A stretch of DNA of 16,958 bases, from the NCBI GenBank assembly GCA_023441105.1, contig JAEZQX010000450.1, positions 1-16,958 on the forward strand, written 5' to 3'. This document shows positions 1 through 4,760 of the stretch, piece after piece. The position numbers and the translations under genes were made by a program. The notes under the pieces are model-generated. The model saw only the letters and a program-made list of their open reading frames with translations. It did not search any database and had not been told where the DNA came from. Origin of the DNA: Pseudomonadota bacterium. GTDB taxonomy: Bacteria; Pseudomonadota; Gammaproteobacteria; Burkholderiales; Burkholderiaceae. Numbering within the stretch: position 1 is the first letter of the stretch; every line of letters begins with the position of its first letter.

Positions 1-413
1 TTGTCGACCATCACCTTGCCGTCGACGACCTTGATCGCCACCGACTGGCCATTGACCGTCTTGGCGCCATCGAGCTTGACCACGTCGTCGGCCATCACCT
101 TGCCAGGCACCACGTGGTAGGAGAGGATCGAGGTGAGCCTGGCCTTGTCCTTCAGCAGGCCTTCGACGGTTGCGGCGGGGAGTTTCGCGAACGCCGCGTC
201 GGTCGGCGCGAACACCGTGAAGGGACCCGGGCCCTTGAGCGTGTCGACGAGGCCGGCGGCTTGGAGCGCCGTGGTCAGCGTCTTGAACGAGCCTGCGGCG
301 ACCGCGGTATCGACGATGTCGCCCTTGGCGTTCATCGCGTCCGAGCCACCCGCGAAGGCGGTGAGAGGGGCCGCGACCATGGCGGCGGCGAGGAGGAGGA
401 AGGTCGGCTTCAT
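1..413 (-). CDS. Secreted fasciclin (FAS1) domain protein, 3' end outside window
   Basis: I translated the minus strand from the ATG at 413; 137 residues are visible before the window edge, so the C-terminus is missing. Residues 1-21 form a signal peptide (MKPT, then a Leu/Ala-rich core ending AFA before GG), so the protein is probably exported. The FAS1 fold follows: DIVDTA at 32-37, the H1-like block [11 protein letters not shown] at 64-74, and the H2-like YHVVPGK around 98-104. FAS1 proteins are generally adhesion or surface proteins, and small bacterial single-domain forms have poorly known roles. AGGAT lies 7 nt upstream of the ATG, which supports this start. The gene is divergent from a B12-binding MerR regulator and shares a 177-bp intergenic region rich in TGTCCA half-sites, so control by that regulator is inferred. 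The family call is firm; the exact function is unknown. Confidence 0.92.
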   Translation of the reverse strand, partial: MKPTFLLLAAAMVAAPLTAFAGGSDAMNAKGDIVDTAVAAGSFKTLTTALQAAGLVDTLKGPGPFTVFAPTDAAFAKLPAATVEGLLKDKARLTSILSYHVVPGKVMADDVVKLDGAKTVNGQSVAIKVVDGKVMVD

Positions 414-445
414 GGGAAATCCTGCGCAATGGGGGGGAGGAGGCC

Positions 446-561
446 TGTCCACTGGTTGTCCAGGTTCGTGGCAGCGGGCAGGTGGCATGTACGGTATATG
501 TCCAACTAAATGGTGTCAACAACACCTGATTAATTGGACAGTATCCATAAATATATGGACA
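446..561. promoter_or_regulatory. Predicted operator cluster of TGTCCA/TGGACA half-sites
   Basis: Seen directly: TGTCCA begins at 446, 457 and 499, and its reverse complement TGGACA begins at 535 and 556. Spacings are 11, 42 and 21 bp within each orientation, close to whole helical turns. Positions 499-540 form an imperfect palindrome with left arm TGTCCAACTAAATGGTGT and right arm ACACCTGATTAATTGGACA. A second, AT-rich palindrome, TCCATA-AATA-TATGGA, lies at 544-559. The block sits between the divergent fasciclin and MerR genes. CarH-type regulators are known to bind head-to-tail repeats about 11 bp apart, so the inferred ligand is the neighbouring MerR protein, controlling both genes. Confidence 0.7.
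493..519 (-). promoter_or_regulatory. Candidate sigma-70 promoter for the fasciclin gene
   Basis: On the minus strand a perfect -35 hexamer TTGACA lies at 514-519 and a partial -10, TATACC, at 493-498. The 15-bp spacer is shorter than optimal. The TGTCCA half-site at 499-504 lies between the two boxes, and the -35 sits in the centre of the 499-540 palindrome, so an occupied operator would block this promoter. The -10 assignment is uncertain. Confidence 0.4.
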
Positions 562-589
562 AGTCGCACGGGAACGCCTACGATGCGCG

Positions 590-1537
590 ATGCCTGAATT
601 TCCGGCCCTCCATTCCGTCCGGGTCGTCGCGCGCCGCACCGGGCTGACGCCCGACCTGCTGCGCGCGTGGGAAAAGCGCTATCAGGTCGTCCGTCCCGAA
701 CGCTCCGCGGGCGGGCAGCGCAAGTACTCCGACGCCGACATCGAACGCCTGCGCCTGCTGGTCAAGGTCACCGCGGCTGGCCGTTCGATCGGCCAGGTGG
801 CCGCGCTCGGAAACGACGAACTGCAGGCACTCGCTGCGGGCGACCAGCAGGCGGGGGCGGCGCCGGACGCCGATTCCGCAAACCCGGTGATCGCCGCCTG
901 CCTGCAGGCTGCACTCGACGCGACGGCGGAGTTCGACGCCGATCGCCTGGAGTCCGCGTTGCGCGCGGCGGCACTGCAGCTCCCTTCCGACGACGCGCTC
1001 GAGAAGGTGTTCGGGCCCTTGCTGATCGAGATCGGCGCCGGATGGGAGCAGGGCCGGTTTCCACCGGCCAACGGCCACCTCGCGACCTCGACGATCCGCC
1101 GCGTGCTCACGTGGATGTCGGAAGCGCCGATGGTGGCGGACGATGCCCGCACGATTGTCATCGGCACGCCGGCAATGCAGTTGCATGACCTCGGCGCGAT
1201 GCTCGCCGCAACCGTCGCCGCCACCAGCGGGTGGCGCGTCGCCTTCCTCGGCGCCAGCCTGCCCGCGAACGAACTCGCGCGCGCCGCGCGCATGGCGCAC
1301 GCGGACACCGTCGCATTGTCGATCGTGCACCCGAGCGACCACCCACGCGTGAGCAGCGAGCTGCGGCAGCTGCGCAGCGAGCTTCCGGGCTCGATCGCGC
1401 TGATTGCCGGCGGCGCAGGCGCCGCCGGCTATGCGGACGTGCTCGAGCAGATCGGCGCGCAGCGGCTCGATTCGCTCGTGAGCCTGCGCGCCTGGCTGGT
1501 GGCGCGCGGGCAGGGCAGGGAAACCGGCATTTCCTAG
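590..1537 (+). CDS. MerR-family regulator with C-terminal cobalamin-binding domain (CarH/LitR-like)
   Basis: 315 residues. The N-terminus is a MerR winged helix: SVRVVARRTGL at 9-19, the hallmark WEKRY at 27-31 and QRKYSDADIERL at 43-54. A helical bundle (about 90-170) and a Rossmann-like B12-binding domain (about 180-300, ending in a GG-rich loop IAGGAGAAG) follow. This is the architecture of CarH/LitR light-responsive repressors that use adenosylcobalamin. His199 in QLHDLG matches the lower axial cobalt ligand of the ExHxxG-type motif. The Trp-x9-Glu-His motif is only partly kept: W152, then G162-H163, so the Glu is replaced by Gly. The residue after the Trp is Glu153, where Thermus CarH has the His that ligates cobalt after illumination. 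B12 binding is plausible, but the photochemistry may differ. The ATG at 590 is used because the ATG at 583 is out of frame and quickly stopped. No strong Shine-Dalgarno is seen. The TAG stop lies inside a palindromic repeat. Confidence 0.9.
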   Translation: MPEFPALHSVRVVARRTGLTPDLLRAWEKRYQVVRPERSAGGQRKYSDADIERLRLLVKVTAAGRSIGQVAALGNDELQALAAGDQQAGAAPDADSANPVIAACLQAALDATAEFDADRLESALRAAALQLPSDDALEKVFGPLLIEIGAGWEQGRFPPANGHLATSTIRRVLTWMSEAPMVADDARTIVIGTPAMQLHDLGAMLAATVAATSGWRVAFLGASLPANELARAARMAHADTVALSIVHPSDHPRVSSELRQLRSELPGSIALIAGGAGAAGYADVLEQIGAQRLDSLVSLRAWLVARGQGRETGIS

Positions 1538-1556
1538 GAGCGGCGCAGCCGCGACC
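1535..1556 (+). repeat. Xanthomonad-type palindromic repeat, overlapping a stop codon
   Basis: The sequence is TA followed by the core GGAGCGGCGCAGCCGCGACC, with the stem GCGGC-GCA-GCCGC. The same core recurs exactly at 14431-14450 and 14476-14495. The first three bases of this copy are the TAG stop of the MerR gene, so the repeat directly abuts, and in effect supplies, the end of the reading frame. Confidence 0.85.
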
Positions 1557-1869
1557 GCGACCCTGCGCATTGGACGAACGCATCAGGCATGCGTCGCCCC
1601 TGGCCACGCCGCCCTCGCGCTTTCAGCACGCCGGCAACGGCAACGCGCGCATCCCGCGGATCCGTGGGGCGGCTGCCCTGGCGTGAAGCGGTGGTGGCGG
1701 GCGTGGGATAACCAGGGTCAGAGTGCCCTTTTCGGCTGGTTGGCGCGTGCCGCGGCAGCAGCGCGCGTGATGGCGCCTGGCGAGGCCCGGCCACCCCTCC
1801 TGCCCGCGATCGCATCGATGGTGGAGGCCACGCGCTAGACTCGCCGCTTCCAGGGACAGGGGATCCTCC
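1538..1869. other. Gene-free spacer between MerR and GT39 genes
   Basis: 332 bp without a convincing gene. It begins with the palindromic repeat at 1535-1556. A nested inverted repeat lies at 1710-1741: outer arms AACCAG/CTGGTT, inner arms AGGG/CCCT around TCAGAGTG, with TTTT directly after the inner arm. This could be a weak terminator or a repeat remnant. The last 35 bp hold a plausible -10 and a ribosome binding site for the next gene. Confidence 0.6.
1836..1841 (+). promoter_or_regulatory. Candidate -10 box for the GT39 gene
   Basis: TAGACT lies 28 nt before the ATG at 1870, in the context CGCTAGACTCGCCG. No good -35 is seen at 16-18 bp upstream, so support is positional only. Confidence 0.3.
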
Positions 1870-3405
1870 ATGGTGCCGACCACCGCGCCGCGCCACGCCG
1901 GGAGTGCGGATGCGCAGCGCACGACGCTGCTGATCCTCATCGGCCTCGCGCTTGCCCGCCTGCTGCTGCACCTTCTCGCGAACGGCCACTACGGCTTCCA
2001 CCGAGACGAGCTGGCGGTCTGGGACGATGCCCGCCACCTGGCGTGGGGCTACATCGCCTATCCGCCCCTGACGCCGTTCCTCGCGCATGTCTCGACCGCG
2101 CTGTTCGGCGATTCGCTGACCGCATTCCGGTTGCCGGCGGCCGTGGCGCAGAGCGCGGCGATGCTGCTCGGCGGCCTCATCGCGCGCGAGCTCGGTGGCC
2201 GGCGGCTGGCGCAAGTGGTTGCCGCGCTGGCGATCGCCTGCGCGCCGCTGTCGATGGTGATGGGCAGCATGCTGATGTACACCAGCCTCGACTACCTGTG
2301 GGTGGTGTTGCTGGCGTGGGCGATGCTGCGCGTGGCCAATGGCGATGCGTCGCGCGGCTGGCTGCTCGGCGGCCTCGCCATCGGCCTCGGCATGATGACC
2401 CGCTACACCATGCTGTTCTGGGTGATCGGCGTCGTCGCCGGCGTGCTGGCGACGCCATTGCGCGCGCACCTGCGCAACCCGTGGCTGTGGGCCGCGGTGG
2501 CGCTGTCGCTGCTGCTGTTCCTGCCCAACGCCTGGTGGCAGTGGCAGCACGATTTCATCTATCTCGATTTCGCCCGCCACCTGCACGAACGCGACGTGCG
2601 CATCGGCCGCACCGATGGCTTCCTCGTCGGCCAGCTCTCGGTCGGCGCCAGCCCGCTGATCCTGCCGCTGTGGATCGCGGGGCTCGCCTGGCTGGCGTTC
2701 GCGAAAGCCGCGGCGCGCTGGCGGGTACTTGCCTGGATGTACGTCGTGCCGCTGCTGCTGTTCCTGCTGGTGCGCGGGCGCGACTACTACGTCGCACCCG
2801 GCTATCCGATGTTGCTCGCCGCCGGTGCAGTGGCGCTGGAAAGCTGGATCGCCCGCATGCGCGAGCGCCCGGCGCTCTGGACCCGCGGAGGCACCGGCGT
2901 CGTGCTGGCCTGCGCGCTCGCCACGACCGCGCTCGTCGCGCTGCCGCTGGCGCCGATCGGATCCGCAGGCTGGAGCCTCAGCCGTCGCGTGCACGACACG
3001 TTCGCCGAGCAGGTGGGCTGGCCGGAGCTGGTCGCCCAGATCGCGCGCATCTACAACGCACTGCCTGCCGATGAGCGCGCCCATACGGCCATCTTCGCCA
3101 ACAACTACGGCGAAGCCGGCGCCATCGACCGCTACGGCGCGAAGTACGGTCTGCCGCAGGCCATCGGCACCGTCAACAGCTACTGGGCACGCGGGCCGGG
3201 CGTTCCATCACCGCAGACGGTCATCGTCCTCGGCGACGACGCGGAAGGCATTCGCGATACGCCTGCCACCTGCAAGTTGGCCGGGAAGGTGCAGATTCCC
3301 CACGGCGTGGAAAACGAGGAAAGCGGGCATCCCGACATCTTCATTTGCCGCGACTTCAGGGTGCCGGTGTCTAAGCTGTGGCCGGCAATGCCGAGCTTCG
3401 GGTGA
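1870..3405 (+). CDS. Glycosyltransferase family 39 (PMT/ArnT-like) membrane protein
   Basis: 511 residues, a usual length for bacterial GT39/PMT_2 proteins. The sequence shows about 8-10 hydrophobic segments from residue 18 to about 345. The first periplasmic loop carries the family's acidic motif: HRDEL at 44-48 (Asp46-Glu47), then WGYIAYPPLTPFLAH at 59-73. These enzymes transfer a sugar from a polyprenyl-phosphate donor to a lipid or protein acceptor on the outer face of the inner membrane; the acceptor here is unknown. A soluble C-terminal part follows (about 370-511). The start is backed by AGGGGAT 8-10 nt upstream of the ATG. The last codons (KLWPAMPSFG) lie in a 20-bp repeat that recurs at 4393-4412, so the natural C-terminus may have been altered by repeat insertion. 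It stands alone, with a spacer of more than 200 bp on each side. Confidence 0.9.
   Translation: MVPTTAPRHAGSADAQRTTLLILIGLALARLLLHLLANGHYGFHRDELAVWDDARHLAWGYIAYPPLTPFLAHVSTALFGDSLTAFRLPAAVAQSAAMLLGGLIARELGGRRLAQVVAALAIACAPLSMVMGSMLMYTSLDYLWVVLLAWAMLRVANGDASRGWLLGGLAIGLGMMTRYTMLFWVIGVVAGVLATPLRAHLRNPWLWAAVALSLLLFLPNAWWQWQHDFIYLDFARHLHERDVRIGRTDGFLVGQLSVGASPLILPLWIAGLAWLAFAKAAARWRVLAWMYVVPLLLFLLVRGRDYYVAPGYPMLLAAGAVALESWIARMRERPALWTRGGTGVVLACALATTALVALPLAPIGSAGWSLSRRVHDTFAEQVGWPELVAQIARIYNALPADERAHTAIFANNYGEAGAIDRYGAKYGLPQAIGTVNSYWARGPGVPSPQTVIVLGDDAEGIRDTPATCKLAGKVQIPHGVENEESGHPDIFICRDFRVPVSKLWPAMPSFG
3375..3394 (+). repeat. Short dispersed repeat, copy 1 (inside the GT39 3' end)
   Basis: GCTGTGGCCGGCAATGCCGA matches 4393-4412 in the same orientation at 19 of 20 positions, with weaker similarity continuing about 10 bp further. 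The two copies bracket the nucleotidyltransferase module. This copy encodes the end of the GT39 protein. Confidence 0.65.
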
Positions 3406-3459
3406 CCTGTCGGGTGCCGCACGCGTGGGATCGTTGTCGTGCTCCGTGCGAGATCGGTG

Positions 3460-3482
3460 CCGCCAAACGCCAAGCCTGGCGG
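3460..3482 (+). terminator. Weak hairpin after the GT39 gene
   Basis: CCGCCA and TGGCGG form a 6-bp stem with an 11-nt loop; an alternative inner stem is CGCCA-AGCC-TGGCG at 3468-3481. No T-run follows, so it is at most a weak or Rho-assisted terminator. Confidence 0.25.
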
Positions 3483-3528
3483 AGACCGGCGCGCTATGAT
3501 GCGGCGTCCACGCGCCGACCGGAGAAGC

Positions 3529-3639
3529 GTGCGCATCGTCGCCGCGATCCAGATGACGATCCTGAGGAAACTCGCCCCCTGTTTCATCGAGAACACCCGG
3601 CGCCATAGCCAAGGCGTCGGGCGCCGCCGCAGCAGCTGA
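3529..3639 (+). CDS. Possible 36-residue ORF before the nucleotidyltransferase
   Basis: A GTG start at 3529 has GGAG at 3521-3524, and a TATGAT -10-like box lies at 3495-3500. The frame runs 36 codons (VRIVAAIQMTILRKLAPC at the start, basic RRRSS at the end) and stops 4 nt before the ATG of the nucleotidyltransferase. The ordered promoter, Shine-Dalgarno and close junction suggest a leader gene or the remaining 5' end of a gene cut off when the downstream module arrived. No domain is recognised and the composition does not argue strongly for coding. It may be non-coding. Confidence 0.3.
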   Translation: MRIVAAIQMTILRKLAPCFIENTRRHSQGVGRRRSS

Positions 3640-3643
3640 CGCC

Positions 3644-4183
3644 ATGTCCCGCCTTGTCGAGCAGGTCAAGCAAGCGGTGGCTGCCTTCGCCGGCTGCAAA
3701 CACACGCCCGCCTTGATCGGTGGTCTCGCCCTGGCTGTGCATCAGGTGGTGCGCGCCACCCGCGACGTGGACTTCCTTGCCGATGCGGACGACGCAGATC
3801 ACCTCCATGAGGCGCTGTTGGCGCTTGGGTATCGCTGCGTCCATCGCAGTGCGGACGCCGCCAACTACGTGCGCAACGACGAAGGCGTGGACCTCCTCTA
3901 CGCGCATCGCCCGGTTGCGCGTCGGCTGCTCGGCGAAGCCGTCGAGCGCGAAACCGTCATGGGCCGCCTGCGCGTGGTCACTGCGGAAGGCCTGATCGGG
4001 TTCAAGTTGCAGGCGCTTATCAACAATCCCTCCCGCACGCGGGACCTCGATGACATTCGCGCGCTGTTGCGTACCCAGCGCGACCGCCTCGACCTGGCCG
4101 AGGTGCGGGAGTACTTTGTCCTGTTCGATCGTTCGGAAATGCTCGATGACCTGCTCGCCGAAATCGCCGAAGAGAATCGCTGA
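3644..4183 (+). CDS. AbiEii-like nucleotidyltransferase (possible toxin)
   Basis: 179 residues with the complete nucleotidyltransferase-fold signature. Gly26-Gly27 is in ALIGGLAL, the metal-binding pair Asp41-x-Asp43 in RDVDFL, a likely third carboxylate Asp83 in GVDLLY, and the later GFKLQAL (Lys121) with RDLDDI (Asp134, Asp137) is typical of the AbiEii/AbiGii-type family. Family members transfer nucleotides, in known toxin members to tRNA or protein targets. All expected acidic residues are present, so the enzyme is probably active. The target cannot be read from sequence. Its 3' end overlaps, in another frame, a small ORF that may encode a partner. The module lies just upstream of two nuclease-helicase genes on the opposite strand, a context consistent with a defence island. 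A stand-alone role in tRNA or antibiotic modification is the alternative. Confidence 0.82.
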   Translation: MSRLVEQVKQAVAAFAGCKHTPALIGGLALAVHQVVRATRDVDFLADADDADHLHEALLALGYRCVHRSADAANYVRNDEGVDLLYAHRPVARRLLGEAVERETVMGRLRVVTAEGLIGFKLQALINNPSRTRDLDDIRALLRTQRDRLDLAEVREYFVLFDRSEMLDDLLAEIAEENR

Positions 4184-4343
4184 AAGCGTTCCCGAACTAC
4201 TGACCGGCGGCGCGGTACGCGACGTGTTCCAGCCGGGCAAGGGCGACCTTTCCGACTGGGTCGAGTTGATGGAGGCCGTAGAGGCGCTGTGCCCCGTCTG
4301 GCCGCCGGCTGCGAACGGGAAGGTTGGACGGTACCGGCTCTGA
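4146..4343 (+). CDS. Small overlapping ORF, putative partner of the nucleotidyltransferase
   Basis: 65 codons from the ATG at 4146, overlapping the end of the nucleotidyltransferase by 38 nt in another frame. A GTG at 4224 would give a 39-residue form. The C-terminal half reads like real protein: GDLSDWVELMEAVEALCP, then VWPP and a short tail ending GRYRL. I recall small proteins with a W-x-x-LM-x-x-VEALCP-x-WP pattern encoded beside such nucleotidyltransferases, but could not check this. The first 15-20 residues merely mirror the overlapping gene and look non-native, which favours the later start or a truncated 5' end. If the pair is a toxin-antitoxin unit, this would be the antitoxin-like member. 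No biochemical function can be assigned. Confidence 0.5.
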   Translation: MTCSPKSPKRIAESVPELLTGGAVRDVFQPGKGDLSDWVELMEAVEALCPVWPPAANGKVGRYRL

Positions 4344-4392
4344 GCTCTTCACGAGCGGACGGGTGACAAGCGAACCTGGTGCGTTGCCGGAG

Positions 4393-4412
4393 GCTGTGGC
4401 CGGCGATGCCGA
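4393..4412 (+). repeat. Short dispersed repeat, copy 2
   Basis: GCTGTGGCCGGCGATGCCGA is in direct orientation with copy 1 at 3375-3394 and has one mismatch. The flanks retain partial similarity (TTTGG against TTCGG a few bases downstream). Confidence 0.65.
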
Positions 4413-4477
4413 CGTTTGGCCGAGTCGCGCGCACAAGCGTGTTCTGTCCTTCCCCTGCGCAGTGGGGGAGGCGGTTG

Positions 4478-4504
4478 CCTTCCTCGCTGCGAAGCGGGGG
4501 AAGG
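4478..4504. repeat. GC-rich hairpin element
   Basis: CCTTCC and CGCT pair with AGCG and GGAAGG around a GCGA tetraloop, with small interruptions. The following GGTGCCGAAGGCGGATGGGGG makes this look like one unit of a dispersed intergenic repeat rather than a terminator. Confidence 0.5.
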
Positions 4505-4760
4505 TGCCGAAGGCGGATGGGGGCGCTCTTCGCGTGAACTTGTGCACGCATCCCCGGCATCCGCCCGGGTGGCGTCCTCCTCGGAATGCCTGACCAAGCA
4601 TGTCCCCGGCGCAAGGTCTTACGCCAACTGCGCTGGCCCGGCGATGCTTGTCCGCGCTCCTCGCCACAGGCCCTAAATCGAATGCCGTCCGGCGCCCACA
4701 AAGACTCCAGTCAGAGTGCTCTATCGGAGGAGGTTGGGGTTTCCGGGACGCAGTTGCATG

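Larger units (their letters stand above)
4344..4760. other. Repeat-rich spacer before the helicase block
   Basis: 417 bp in which no gene is supported; open frames here are repeat-derived. It contains the dispersed repeat at 4393-4412, a palindromic block CCCCTGCGCAG-TGGGGG at about 4452-4468, and a GC hairpin at 4478-4504 followed by GGTGCCGAAGGCGGATGGGGG. The last resembles a repeat common in xanthomonad intergenic regions, from memory. Near its end, at 4704-4717, ACTC-N6-GAGT followed by CTTTGT (minus-strand reading) could be a weak terminator for the helicase gene that ends at 4761. Confidence 0.6.

Noticed and set aside
578..1570. 330-codon open frame on the minus strand
   Set aside because: Antisense to the MerR gene, whose helix-turn-helix and B12 motifs are clear.
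1534..3084. 516-codon open frame on the minus strand
   Set aside because: Antisense to GT39; Gln/His/Arg-rich low-complexity translation typical of a reverse shadow of a membrane protein gene.
4324..4593. 89-codon plus-strand frame in the spacer
   Set aside because: It is a translation of the dispersed repeat and hairpin block (AVAGDADVW and so on), with no start signal and no domain.
1718..4720. TCAGAGTGC shared between 1719-1727 and 4711-4719
   Set aside because: Only about 9-12 bp alike with unrelated flanks; could be chance or a trace of a repeat, too little to call.
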